From Chondrilla cf. caribensis (lineage: Eukaryota; Porifera; Demospongiae; Chondrillida; Chondrillidae), in the NCBI GenBank assembly GCA_964020155.1, contig OZ026546.1, positions 5,205,400-5,269,399 of the forward strand: a stretch of DNA of 64,000 nt, read 5' to 3'. Made by a program: the position numbers and the translations under genes. The notes under the pieces were generated by a model, which was given only the letters and a program-made list of their open reading frames with translations, did no database searches and was not told the DNA's origin. Below, piece after piece: positions 50,301 to 63,824 of the stretch (the stretch's first letter is position 1; each line of letters starts with the position of its first letter).

Positions 50301-52763
50301 ATTACACTTATATACATACAAAATTACATACTTTTTATTATATGTGGTATATGGGCACTGGGGAGAATGTTTGGTCGACATCAAAATGCATCTTTTTTGT
50401 TATCACAAGGACCGTACTAGGTCAAGGAGTGTGTCTGTGCATTCGTATTCGACCTATGATGCATCACGTGCACACAGGAGAGGCCGTGGTGACAAGCCAA
50501 AAAAATGACATTTTTTGGCTTGTCACCACAAGGCTTATAGCACACTCAGGTCATTATCAATTCTTACAAAATTGTGTTGGTACGTTTAGAACGGACACTG
50601 GCTAGCCTTTGGTGACCAGCAAAGAAATGTCCAACTGCTCAGGTGATCACCACAAGGCATATTACACTTATATACATACAAAATTACATACATTTTATTA
50701 TATGTGGTATATGGGCACTGGGGAGAATGTTTGGTCGACATCAAAATGCATCTTTTTTGTTATCACAAGGACCGTACTAGGTCAAGGAGTGTGTCTGTGC
50801 ATTCGTATTCGACCTATGATGCATCACGGGCACACAGGAGAGGCCGTGGTGACAAGCCAAAAAAATGACATTTTTTGCTTGTCACCACGAGGCTTATAGC
50901 GCACTCAGGACAATCTCAATTCTTACAAAATTGTGTTGGTGAGTTTAGCACGGACAGTGGCTAGCCCTTGATGACCAGCATAAAAGTGTCCAATTGCTCA
51001 GGTGATCACCACAAGGCATATTACACTTATATACATACAAAAGTACATACATTTTATTATATGTGGTATATGGACACTGGGGAGAAGTTTGGTCGACATC
51101 AAAATGCACCTTTTTTGTTATTACAAGGACCGTACTAGGTCAAGGAGTGTGTCTGTGCATTCGTATTTGACCTATGATGCATCACGTGCACACAGGAGAG
51201 GCCGTGGTGACAAGCCAAAAAAATGACATTTTTTTGCTTGTCACCACGAGGCTTATAGCACACTCAGGTCGTTATCAATTCTTACAAAATTGTGTTGGTA
51301 CGTTTAGAATGGACACTGGCTAGCCTTTGGTGACCAGCAAAGAAATGTCCAACTGCTCAGGTGATCACCACAAGGCATATTACACTTATATACATACAAA
51401 ATTACATACATTTTATTATATGTGGCATATGGGTATTGGGGAGAAGTTTTGGTCGACATCAAAATGCATCTTTTTTGTTATCACAAGGACCGCACAGGGT
51501 CTAGGAGTGTATCTTTGCATTCGTATTTGACCTATGATGCATCACGGGCACACAGGAGAGGCCGTGGTGACAAGCCAAAAAAATGACATTTTTTGCTTGT
51601 CACCACGAGGCTTATAGCGCACTCAGGACAATCTCAATTCTTACAAAATTGTGTTGGTGAGTTTAGCACGGACAGTGGCTAGCCCTTGATGACCAGCATA
51701 AAAGTGTCCAATTGCTCAGGTGATCACCACAAGGCATATTACACTTATATACATACAAAAGTACATACATTTTATTATATGTGGTATATGGACACTGGGG
51801 AGAATGTTTGGTCGACATCAAAATGCACCTTTTTTGTTATTACAAGGACCGTACTAGGTCAAGGAGTGTGTCTGTGCATTCGTATTTGACCTATGATGCA
51901 TCACGTGCACACAGGAGAGGCCGTGGTGACAAGCCAAAAAAATGACATTTTTTTGCTTGTCACCACGAGGCTTATAGCGCACTCAGGACAATCTCAATTC
52001 TTACAAAATTGTGTTGGTGAGTTTAGCACGGACACTGGCTAGCCTTTGGTGACCAGCAAAGAAATGTCCAACTGCTCAGGTGATCACCACAAGGCATATT
52101 ACACTTATATACATACAAAAGTACATACATTTTATTATATGTGGTATATGGACACTGGGGAGAATGTTTGGTCGACATCAAAATGCATCTTTTTTGTTAT
52201 CACAAGGACCGCACAGGGTCTAGGAGTGTGTCTGTGCATTCGTATTTGACCTATGATGCATCACGTGCACACAGGAGAGGCCGTGGTGACAAGCCAAAAA
52301 AATGACATTTTTTGCTTGTCACCACGAGGCTTATAGCACACTCAGGTCATTATCAATTCTTACAAAATTGTGTTGGTGAGTTTAGCACGGACACTGGCTA
52401 GCCTTTGGTGACCAGCAAAAAAATGTCCAATTGCTCAGGTGATCACCACAAGGCATATTACACTTATATACATACAAAATTACATACATTTTATTATATG
52501 TGGCATATGGGTATTGGGGAGAAGTTTTGGTCGACATCAAAATGCATCTTTTTTGTTATCACAAGGACCGCACAGGGTCTAGGAGTGTATCTTTGCATTC
52601 GTATTTGACCTATGATGCATCACGGGCACACAGGAGAGGCCGTGGTGACAAGCCAAAAAAATGACATTTTTTGCTTGTCACCATGAGGCTTATAGCGCAC
52701 TCAGGACAATCTCAATTCTTACAAAATTGTGTTGGTGAGTTTAGCACGGACACTGGCTAGCCC

Positions 52764-55700
52764 TTGATGACCAGCATAAAAGTGTCCAAATGCTCAGGTG
52801 ATCACCACAAGGCATATTACACTTATATACATACAAAAGTACATACATTTTATTATATGTGGTATATGGACACTGGGGAGAATGTTTGGTCGACATCAAA
52901 ATGCACCTTTTTTGTTATTACAAGGACCGTACTAGGTCAAGGAGTGTGTCTGTGCATTCGTATTTGACCTATGATGCATCACGTGCACACAGGAGAGGCC
53001 GTGGTGACAAGCCAAAAAAATGACATTTTTTGGCTTGTCACCACGAGGCTTATAGCACACTCAGGTCATTATCAATTCTTACAAAATTGTGTTGGTACGT
53101 TTAGAATGGACACTGGCTAGCCTTTGGTGACCAGCAAAGAAATGTCCAACTGCTCAGGTGATCACCACAAGGCATATTACACTTATATACATACAAAATT
53201 ACATACATTTTATTATATGTGGCATATGGGTATTGGGGAGAAGTTTTGGTCGACATCAAAATGCATCTTTTTTGTTATCACAAGGACCGCACAGGGTCTA
53301 GGAGTGTATCTTTGCATTCGTATTTGACCTATGATGCATCACGGGCACACAGGAGAGGCCGTGGTGACAAGCCAAAAAAATGACATTTTTTGCTTGTCAC
53401 CACGAGGCTTATAGCGCACTCAGGACAATCTCAATTCTTACAAAATTGTGTTGGTGAGTTTAGCACGGACACTGGCTAGCCCTTGGTGACCAGCATAAAA
53501 GTGTCCAATTGCTCAGGTGATCACCACAAGGCATATTACACTTATATACATACAAAATTACATACTTTTTATTATATGTGGTATATGGGCACTGGGCAGA
53601 ATGTTTGGTCGACATCAAAATGCATCTTTTTTGTTATCACAAGGACCGTACTAGGTCAAGGAGTGTGTCTGTGCATTCGTATTCAACCTATGATGCATCA
53701 CGGGCACACAGGAGAGGCCGTGGTGACAAGCCAAAAAAAGACATTTTTTGCTTGTCACCACGAGGCTTATAGCGCACTCAGGACAATCTCAATTCTTACA
53801 AAATTGTGTTGGTGAGTTTAGCACGGACACTGGCTAGCCCTCGGTGACCAGCATAAAAGTGTCCAATTGCTCAGGTGATCACCACAAGGCATATTACACT
53901 TATATACATACAAAATTACATACATTTCATTATATGTGGTATATGGGCACTGGGGAGAATGTTTGGTCGACATCAAAATGCATCTTTTTTGTTATCACAA
54001 GGACCGTACTAGGTCAAGGAGTGTGTCTGTGCATTCGTATTCAACCTATGATGCATCACGGGCACACAGGAGAGGCCGTGGTGACAAGCCAAAAAAAGAC
54101 ATTTTTTGCTTGTCACCACGAGGCTTATAGCGCACTCAGGACAATCTCAATTCTTACAAAATTGTGTTGGTGAGTTTAGCACGGACACTGGCTAGCCCTC
54201 GGTGACCAGCATAAAAGTGTCCAAATGCTCAGGTGATCACCACAAGGCATATTACACTTATATACATACAAAATTACATACATTTCATTATATGTGGTAT
54301 ATGGGCACTGGGGAGAATGTTTGGTCGACATCAAAATGCATCTTTTTTGTTATCACAAGGACCGTACTAGGTCAAGGAGTGTGTCTGTGCATTCGTATTT
54401 GACCTATGATGCATCACGTGCACACAGGAGAGGCCGTGGTGACAAGCCAAAAAAATGACATTTTTTGGCTTGTCACCACGAGGATTATAGCACACTCAGG
54501 TCATTATCAATTCTTACAAAATTGTGTTGGTACGTTTAGAACGGACACTGGCTAGCCTTTGGTGACCAGCAAAGAAATGTCCAACTGCTCAGGTGATCAC
54601 CACAAGGCATATTACACTTATATACATACAAAATTACATACATTTTATTATATGTGGCATATGGGTATTGGGGAGAAGTTTTGGTCGACATCAAAATGCA
54701 TCTTTTTTGTTATCACAAGGACCGCACAGGGTCTAGGAGTGTATCTTTGCATTCGTATTTGACCTATGATGCATCACGGGCACACAGGAGAGGCCGTGGT
54801 GACAAGCCAAAAAAATGACATTTTTTGCTTGTCACCACGAGGCTTATAGCGCACTCAGGACAATCTCAATTCTTACAAAATTGTGTTGGTGAGTTTAGCA
54901 CGGACACTGGCTAGCCCTTGGTGACCAGCATAAAAGTGTCCAATTGCTCAGGTGATCACCACAAGGCATATTACACTTATATACATACAAAATTACATAC
55001 TTTTTATTATATGTGGTATATGGGCACTGGGGAGAATGTTTGGTCGACATCAAAATGCATCTTTTTTGTTATCACAAGGACCGTACTAGGTCAAGGAGTG
55101 TGTCTGTGCATTCGTATTCGACCTATGATGCATCACGGGCACACAGGAGAGGCCGTGGTGACAGGCCAAAAAAATGACATTTTTTGCTTGTCACCACGAG
55201 GCTTATAGCACACTCAGGTCATTATCAATTCTTACAAAATTGTGTTGGTACGTTTAGAACGGACACTGGCTAGCCTTTGGTGACCAGCAAAGAAATGTCC
55301 AACTGCTCAGGTGATCACCACAAGGCATATTACACTTATATACATACAAAATTACATACATTTTATTATATGTGGTATATGGACACTGGGGAGAATGTTT
55401 GGTCGACATCAAAATGCACCTTTTTTGTTATCACAAGGACCGCACAGGGTCTAGGAGTGTATCTTTGCATTCGTATTTGACCTATGATGCATCACGGGCA
55501 CACAGGAGAGGCCGTGGTGACAAGCCAAAAAAATGACATTTTTTTGCTTGTCACCACGGTGCTTATAGCGCACTCAGGACAATCTCAATTCTTCACACAT
55601 TGTGTTGGTGAGTTTAGCACGGACACTGGCTAGCCCTTGGTGACCAGCATAAAAGTGTCCAATTGCTCAGGTGATCACCACAAGGCATATTACACTTATA

Positions 55701-58700
55701 TACATACAAAATTACATACATTTTATTATATGTGGTATATGGGCAGTGGGGAGAATGTTTGGTCGACATCAAAATGCATCTTTTTGTTATCACAAGGACC
55801 GTACTAGGTCAAGGAGTGTGTCTGTGCATTCGTATTTGACCTATGATGCATCACGGGCACACAGGAGAGGCCGTGGTGACAAGCCCAAAAAATGACATTT
55901 TTTTGCTTGTCACCACGGTGCTTATAGCGCACTCAGGACAATCTCAATTCTTACAAAATTGTGTTGGTGAGTTTAGCACGGACACTGGCTAGCCCTTGGT
56001 GACCAGCATAAAAGTGTCCAATTGCTCAGGTGATCACCACAAGGCATATTACACTTATATACATACAAAATTACATACATTTTATTATATGTGGTATATG
56101 GGCAGCGAGGAGAATGTTTGGTCGACATCAAAATGCATCTTTTTGTTATCACAAGGACCGTACTAGGTCAAGGAGTGTGTCTGTGCATTCGTATTCGACC
56201 TATGATACATCACGGGCACACAGGAGAGGCTGTGGTGACAAGCCAAAAAAATGACATTTTTTGCTTGTCACCATGAGGCTTATAGCGCACTCAGGACAAT
56301 CTCAATTCTTACAAAATTGTGTTGGTGAGTTTAGCACGGACACTGGCTAGCCCTTGGTGACCAGCATAAAAGTGTCCAATTGCTCAGGTGATCACCACAA
56401 GGCATATTACACTTATATACATACAAAAGTACATACATTTTATTATATGTGGTATATGGACACTGGGGAGAATGTTTGGTCGACATCAAAATGCACCTTT
56501 TTTGTTATTACAAGGACCGTACTAGGTCAAGGAGTGTGTCTGTGCATTCGTATTTGACCTATGATGCATCACGTGCACACAGGAGAGGCCGTGGTGACAA
56601 GCCAAAAAAATGACATTTTTTGGCTTGTCACCACGAGGCTTATAGCACACTCAGGTCATTATCAATTCTTACAAAATTGTGTTGGTACATTTAGAATGGA
56701 CACTGGCTAGCCTTTGGTGACCAGCAAAGAAATGTCCAACTGCTCAGGTGATCACCACAAGGCATATTACACTTATATACATACAAAATTACATACATTT
56801 TATTATATGTGGCATATGGGTATTGGGGAGAAGTTTTGGTCGACATCAAAATGCATCTTTTTTGTTATCACAAGGACCGCACAGGGTCTAGGAGTGTATC
56901 TTTGCATTCGTATTTGACCTATGATGCATCACGGGCACACAGGAGAGGCCGTGGTGACAAGCCAAAAAAAATGACATTTTTTGCTTGTCACCACGAGGCT
57001 TATAGCGCACTCAGGACAATCTCAATTCTTACAAAATTGTGTTGGTGAGTTTAGCACGGACACTGGCTAGCCCTTGGTGACCAGCATAAAAGTGTCCAAT
57101 TGCTCAGGTGATCACCACAAGGCATATTACACTTATATACATACAAAATTACATACTTTTTATTATATGTGGTATATGGGCACTGGGCAGAATGTTTGGT
57201 CGACATCAAAATGCATCTTTTTTGTTATCACAAGGACCGTACTAGGTCAAGGAGTGTGTCTGTGCATTCGTATTCGACCTATGATGCATCACGGGCACAC
57301 AGGAGAGGCCGTGGTGACAAGCCAAAAAAAGACATTTTTTGCTTGTCACCACGAGGCTTATAGCGCACTCAGGACAATCTCAATTCTTACAAAATTGTGT
57401 TGGTGAGTTTAGCACGGACACTGGCTAGCCCTCGGTGACCAGCATAAAAGTGTCCAAATGCTCAGGTGATCACCACAAGGCATATTACACTTATATACAT
57501 ACAAAATTACATACATTTCATTATATGTGGTATATGGGCACTGGGGAGAATGTTTGGTCGACATCAAAATGCATCTTTTTTGTTATCACAAGGACCGTAC
57601 TAGGTCAAGGAGTGTGTCTGTGCATTCGTATTTGACCTATGATGCATCACGTGCACACAGGAGAGGCCGTGGTGACAAGCCAAAAAAATGACATTTTTTG
57701 GCTTGTCACCACGAGGATTATAGCACACTCAGGTCATTATCAATTCTTACAAAATTGTGTTGGTACGTTTAGAACGGACACTGGCTAGCCTTTGGTGACC
57801 AGCAAAGAAATGTCCAACTGCTCAGGTGATCACCACAAGGCATATTACACTTATATACATACAAAATTACATACATTTTATTATATGTGGCATATGGGTA
57901 TTGGGGAGAAGTTTTGGTCGACATCAAAATGCATCTTTTTTGTTATCACAAGGACCGCACAGGGTCTAGGAGTGTATCTTTGCATTCGTATTTGACCTAT
58001 GATGCATCACGGGCACACAGGAGAGGCCGTGGTGACAAGCCAAAAAAATGACATTTTTTGCTTGTCACCACGAGGCTTATAGCGCACTCAGGACAATCTC
58101 AATTCTTACAAAATTGTGTTGGTGAGTTTAGCACGGACACTGGCTAGCCCTTGGTGACCAGCATAAAAGTGTCCAATTGCTCAGGTGATCACCACAAGGC
58201 ATATTACACTTATATACATACAAAATTACATACTTTTTATTATATGTGGTATATGGGCACTGGGGAGAATGTTTGGTCGACATCAAAATGCATCTTTTTT
58301 GTTATCACAAGGACCGTACTAGGTCAAGGAGTGTGTCTGTGCATTCGTATTCGACCTATGATGCATCACGGGCACACAGGAGAGGCCGTGGTGACAGGCC
58401 AAAAAAATGACATTTTTTGGCTTGTCACCACGAGGCTTATAGCACACTCAGGTCATTATCAATTCTTACAAAATTGTGTTGGTACGTTTAGAACGGACAC
58501 TGGCTAGCCTTTGGTGACCAGCAAAGAAATGTCCAACTGCTCAGGTGATCACCACAAGGCATATTACACTTATATACATACAAAATTACATACATTTTAT
58601 TATATGTGGTATATGGACACTGGGGAGAATGTTTGGTCGACATCAAAATGCACCTTTTTTGTTATCACAAGGACCGCACAGGGTCTAGGAGTGTATCTTT

Positions 58701-59588
58701 GCATTCGTATTTGACCTATGATGCATCACGGGCACACAGGAGAGGCCGTGGTGACAAGCCAAAAAAATGACATTTTTTTGCTTGTCACCACGGTGCTTAT
58801 AGCGCACTCAGGACAATCTCAATTCTTCACACATTGTGTTGGTGAGTTTAGCATGGACACTGGCTAGCCCTTGGTGACCAGCATAAAAGTGTCCAATTGC
58901 TCAGGTGATCACCACAAGGCATATTACACTTATATACATACAAAATTACATACATTTTATTATATGTGGTATATGGGCAGTGGGGAGAATGTTTGGTCAA
59001 CATCAAAATGCATCTTTTTGTTATCACAAGGACCGTACTAGGTCAAGGAGTGTGTCTGTGCATTCGTATTTGACCTATGATGCATCACGGGCACACAGGA
59101 GAGGCCGTGGTGACAAGCCCAAAAAATGACATTTTTTTGCTTGTCACCACGGTGCTTATAGCGCACTCAGGACAATCTCAATTCTTACAAAATTGTGTTG
59201 GTGAGTTTAGCACGGACACTGGCTAGCCCTTGGTGACCAGCATAAAAGTGTCCAATTGCTCAGGTGATCACCACAAGGCATATTACACTTATATACATAC
59301 AAAATTACATACATTTTATTATATGTGGTATATGGGCAGCGAGGAGAATGTTTGGTCGACATCAAAATGCATCTTTTTGTTATCACAAGGACCGTACTAG
59401 GTCAAGGAGTGTGTCTGTGCATTCGTATTCGACCTATGATACATCACGGGCACACAGGAGAGGCTGTGGTGACAAGCCAAAAAAATGACATTTTTTGCTT
59501 GTCACCATGAGGCTTATAGCGCACTCAGGACAATCTCAATTCTTCACAAATTGTGTTGGTGAGTTTAGCACGGACACTGGCTAGCCCT
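52764..59588 (+). repeat. Higher-order repeat within the satellite (10-mer then 9-mer)
   Basis: Units at 54559, 54918, 55277, 55636, 55995 match those at 57792, 58151, 58511, 58870, 59229 with offset 3233-3234 (nine units), including private variants (GGGCAGCGAGGAG near 56100 and 59336; TTCTTCACACATTG near 55589 and 58823). Units at 52764, 53124 and 53483 match 56354, 56714 and 57074 with offset about 3590 (ten units). The additional unit at 53844 is a near copy of its neighbours. Confidence 0.85.
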
Positions 59589-60149
59589 TGGTGACCAGCA
59601 TAAAAGTGTCCAATTGCTCAGGTGATCACCACAAGGCATATTACACTTATATACATACAAAATTACATACATTTTATTATATGTGGTATATGGGCACTGG
59701 GGAGAATGTTTGGTCGACATCAAAATGCATCTTTTTTGTTATCAGAAGGACCGTACTAGGTCAAGGAGTGTGTCTGTGCATTCGTATTTGACCTATGATG
59801 CATCACGGGCACACAGGAGAGGCCGTGGTGACAAGCCCAAAAAATGACATTTTTTTGCTTGTCACCACGAGGCTTATAGCACACTCAGGACAATCTCAAT
59901 TCTTCCCAAATTGTGTTGGTGAGTTTAGCACGGACACTGGCTAGGCCTTGGTGACCAGCAAAAAATTTTCCAATTGCTCAGGTGATCACCACAAGGCATA
60001 TTACACTTGTATACATACAAAAGTACATACATTTTATTATATGTGGCATATGGGCACTGGGGAGAATGTTTGGTCGACATCAAAATGCATCTTTTGTGTT
60101 ATCAGAAGGACCGTACTAGGTCCAGGAGTGTGTCTGTGCATTCGTATTT

Positions 60150-61190
60150 CTCAAACTTCCTGAGAAGACGGCCATGCTGGTGTCAGAGGGAAAGAGGGGT
60201 CACTGGTACCTATGACACCTGTGGGAAATGCAAAATGGCATGTGCCGGTTGACGAGATACGTACCTAAATACCTGAACCATCGTAGCATAATGCGGTGTG
60301 CTAGATTTGGTATACATAATATAACTTATTGTGTTGACATTGTGATAATCGATTATTGTAAAACAGGTACTGGCAATAGTTCTATTTTGATGTGTGTGTT
60401 TGCAGTGCTAGACAGAACTATTAATTTTGCATGTGGAGGTCTGTCATGTTTCCTACCAGAACAAGTGGTACTCTGAGAGCAGATGTGATACTTGAGTATG
60501 ATAATCACAGTGCATGGATCACATAATGATGTACTCACTGGTTACTACCAGTCATGTCCAGTATCTTGTCATGAATGATCTGCACTACTTCAAAACTGAA
60601 CACAAAGCAAGTGAACATATTCTATCAGTTATATACCTCAACCCATACCCTACACAACCACACCTCGAAGATGCAATTTGGTAATATCTTCTCTTTGCAG
60701 AGGAATACTGCTATGTCCCTTACAGTGTTCGCGCATTCTCCGACGAAGTTTCTATCACAGGAAAGCAATAATGCACATACAGTCTGGAATGCAGGAAAAT
60801 TTTACATACCCTCGGGTTTTATAGTATGAAACAGAAGACTTTGTAAAGCTCCTTTGCCGTAGCTACGAGCTACGTAGCTCCACCATCTTCGGGTATATTC
60901 GAATTTAGGAAATACTGCAACATCATTTAATATGCATTCCTACGCGTAACTACTACAGTGAATTTATATTGTTTATATTGCACGAACAAAATGGCCGATT
61001 TCAAAACGCCGACAATTAGGATTTGGGCTAGAATTTGAGCGCAAAGACTTCAACGAACTTTAAATCTTCACCGAAGGTTCTTCTAAACCTATTAGAGACG
61101 ATCAAGTGATTCGAGTGCCTGGGGGTGGCCTATTCTCCGAATTGAACATTGAGGGCAACTTAAAATAGCGCAGATAACAATACTAAAAAT
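60150..61190. other. Unique region right of the satellite
   Basis: No gene I can support. The longest open frames are short and unlike any family I know. A small palindromic segment (GTAGCTACGAGCTACGTAGC) lies near 60857-60880. Confidence 0.5.
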
Positions 61191-61195
61191 AGATA

Positions 61196-61490
61196 GGTCA
61201 CGGTGGCGGGGTGGTCAGGTGACACGATTCTAGGCTCCAGGTCGCGGGTTCGAATCCTCAATAGGACGGTTTTTTTCTCTGAAAAAATAGCTCACTTCCT
61301 GGTGGTCAGTCGCAATACTCTCTACAAAGAACCGTAGGGGGGAGCTTTGGGACTCGCTGCTGACCTCCCAGCTAGAATAGTGTCTTCTGCATTTGTGGAA
61401 TGACGCAAGTACACAGTATCTGTGGAAGTCCCTGTAAAGCTCTACATATATAGGTGTCTTTGACCTTGAGTGGGTGACTTTTTTATTAAT
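61196..61490 (+). mobile_element. tRNA-derived SINE
   Basis: The 5' part has a box A-like TGGCGGGGTGGTCAGG (61204-61219) and a perfect box B GGTTCGAATCC (61248-61258), followed by a run of seven T (61270-61276). The T-arm does not pair, so it is not a working tRNA. The remainder to about 61490 is a non-tRNA body with a TGTAAAGCTC segment near 61433 of the kind found near SINE 3' ends. Precise ends and target duplication were not determined. Confidence 0.7.
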
Positions 61491-62247
61491 ATTACAAATC
61501 CGACAATTTCTTCATTTCATTAATGTGATCATCATAATACAGTATTTTGATACTTGAACAAATTATGGACAACATAAGGTTGGAAAGAGTGAAAGCTATT
61601 GCTACACCCACGTACTACCGTTTTAACTAATATTGGTTATGTATAATTATGTGTTTATTTTAATTGTCAATAACGAGTATCTATGGCCTAAATAAGTATA
61701 CCCAACTTAACCTAAGTGACAGTCGATTAGAACAGAGGGAATGGGTATTTCCTGTGAATGTGTAAAAGGGGTGGTCCTGTATTGATGTTAAGGCGTTAAA
61801 ATCAAGATGCTGATTGTCCCACATGTAGTTGAATTTGACGTTTTACAAAGCCAAAAGGTTTCAAAATGAAAGTATGTCAGTCACCTTTATCAGTTTGGAA
61901 CACATATGTATGTTCGCAAGAATTTCAACTGTGGAATAATATGACTGAATCAACTGTTTGCATGTTATAAATAAGTAGAATGGTAAATTCAAAAGTTCTC
62001 AATTCTTATTACTGTCAATGTAAAGAACTGCGATATTTCTCTGGAAGTGTTTGGAGAAGACCTGCAGGAAGGCTAGAGCAGAACATCCACATTTTACATA
62101 CCAGCTACAGGTATGCCCCTATTGACCCTCTCACTTCGGTCCTTCAATACTGTCCTACTAAACAGTTTGGAGAAGTACCTCTGGAGAGTTAAAAATATGT
62201 TCACAACAATGCGACTACTTCAGTGGACACTGCTGACCTGTCCGAAA

Positions 62248-62273
62248 TTGTGTTGGTGAGTTTAGCACGGACA
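62248..62273 (+). repeat. Isolated 26-bp satellite fragment
   Basis: AATTGTGTTGGTGAGTTTAG plus CACGGACA matches the satellite unit exactly, 2.1 kb after the array ends. Confidence 0.8.
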
Positions 62274-62373
62274 GAATATTGGATCTGTTAGGAAGAAGAG
62301 AAGGATTTGTTGTGTCAGTTTCAACTGATTGACAACATTATTAATCTATTAATCGTGAAATGTTACCCATTAC

Positions 62374-62820
62374 AGGATTATCCATCACAAAATATACCTG
62401 TAAACTTTATAGTGGACCTATTTGGAAACTGAAGTCTTCCACATGCAGACTAAGCACTTACAAATTTATCAAGGGGTCTGGTCTGCTAGACCACCAGTCC
62501 GTAAACACATACATCATAGTAAGGAGTACACACCTTACATACGAAATCCACAAGTATATACTGTAAATGTGTAACATAAGCAGACAAAACCAACAGCAAT
62601 GTGCTGTATAAAGCAGGTGAGTACACAACTATCCAGAAAACTACACAAACACACCCCATCCTCATTTCCTTGATACTGTACAGCTTCATTAGTGATGACA
62701 TCCTGTACACACATATTCAAAGGAATTAATTATTAATAAACCATTGTAATAATTATATAATATACATATTATATATCATTGTGTGCGCGTGTGCCAGTGT
62801 GTGTAAGGTAGTTAATTACT
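62374..62820 (-). pseudogene. Fifth copy of minus-strand 3' region
   Basis: Same orientation match to 41170-41640, including the mini-exon at 62655-62702 (DVITNEAVQYQGNEDG, identical peptide to 41468-41515). No other receptor exons upstream on this strand within the window. Confidence 0.6.
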
Positions 62821-62861
62821 GACACATGCACCCGCTTAACTAGAATGTTACATGCTACTAT

Positions 62862-63115
62862 CTCATCCGCTTCGAACATAGTATTATCCTCTATTCTAGT
62901 TTTAATGTTGTACAAGGTGAGTCTTTAAGTTTGGTTTAATCACTACTAAATAGGCACCTTTACACTATAGAGATCAACTATGGTTGCTGTCCTCTCAGAC
63001 ATCTCTTCAAGTTCTCCTTCAAAAGGTGAAGATGTCTACAATCAAGTGGAGGGACCAAAGACCTATGAAGACATTGTGATGACTGACAGTCCAGCATATG
63101 GTCCAGTGAAGTAGG
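62862..63115 (+). pseudogene. Remnant H: signal exon joined to tail by internal deletion
   Basis: 62862-62916 resembles the signal exon and its GTGAG donor, without a usable ATG and with bases missing (TTTTAATGTTGTACAAG). About 60 bases into the intron, near 62980, the sequence jumps into the last exon of the B/E type (GGTTGCTGTCCTC, then CATCTCTTCAAGTTCTCC) and runs to the stop at 63111-63113 (YNQV, KTYEDI, PAYGPV). Ig, FN3 and most membrane sequence are gone. It cannot encode a receptor. Confidence 0.75.
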
Positions 63116-63767
63116 ACAAGACCTGGTGTGTGTGGTGTGACTGATAGTATTATTATACACAAGTTACCATGTAGCTACTGCTTACTAGTGGTACTTTGAG
63201 TGACAATTTGTTTATTTTAAGTTAATAAGTTTATTTTAGTAATGATTATTGAAATTGATTCAATTTTTATACTCACAAGACAACAATTTGGAGGAACATT
63301 ACTTGAGACTATATATTACGTAATACTATGACTAGATACATAACTAACGATCGATGTTGAATTTTTTAGCTTATAGGATGCATATGCTGGATTATTTAGA
63401 TGTCAGGTTATGAAGAATCTGAAGTGCAATTATTATATTATTAATGTTTTGAGTTCACACGTATAGTAACAACACTTGTCACTTTTACTACAAGAATGAA
63501 TAAAATTAATAATTGATGCAAAAAGGAGTATGTTCCCTCGTTAACGATAGATACAGTATAAGATGTTTGACTGACTAACACATTGTTGAAGAGAACTATA
63601 AGAAAAGAATTATAGTGCAATAATATCAAATTACTTTCAATAATTTCAATGCATTGAATAATTGCTGCTTTTGTAAGCTGAAGTATGTACATCACTATCA
63701 GTTTGCACACAATTTTGTGTATGATTTTGTTATACACATATGTATACAAATATTATAGTACAAACAC

Positions 63768-63776
63768 ACACTCACA

Positions 63777-63822
<46 letters not shown>
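63768..63822. repeat. (CA)n microsatellite
   Basis: About 55 bases of CA; followed to the window end by sequence matching 20090-20280. Confidence 0.95.

Positions 63823-63824
<2 letters not shown>

Larger units (their letters stand above)
43456..60149 (+). repeat. 359-bp satellite array, about 46 units
   Basis: A unit beginning AGCAAAGAAATGTCCAATTG recurs every 358-360 bases. It contains GGTGATCACC, GGTCGACATCAAAATGCATC, CACACAGGAGAGGCCGTGGT and GAGTTTAGCACGGACACTGG. The array ends mid-unit at 60149. Two main variants alternate in the centre: one with GGGTATTGGGGAGAAGTTTT and GCACAGGGTCTAGG, the other with GGGCACTGGGGAGAATGTTT and GTACTAGGTCAAGG. The left edge (to about 46700) and right edge (from about 59700) have TTATCAGAAGGACC where the centre has TTATCACAAGGACC. 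Open frames of about 67 codons in each unit are incidental. It is a satellite, not a CRISPR array, because there are no unique spacers. Confidence 0.97.

Noticed and set aside
43456..60149. CRISPR-like regular repetition
   Set aside because: Units are 359 bp, contiguous and without unique spacers, in an animal-type sequence.
46671..60252. Repeated open frames of about 67-118 codons in the satellite
   Set aside because: They recur once per 359-bp unit, mostly lack ATG starts, and shift frame with one-base changes at the palindrome. They are a by-product of tandem repetition.
61196..61270. Functional tRNA gene
   Set aside because: Box A and box B are good but the T-arm and acceptor stem do not pair; a SINE body follows.
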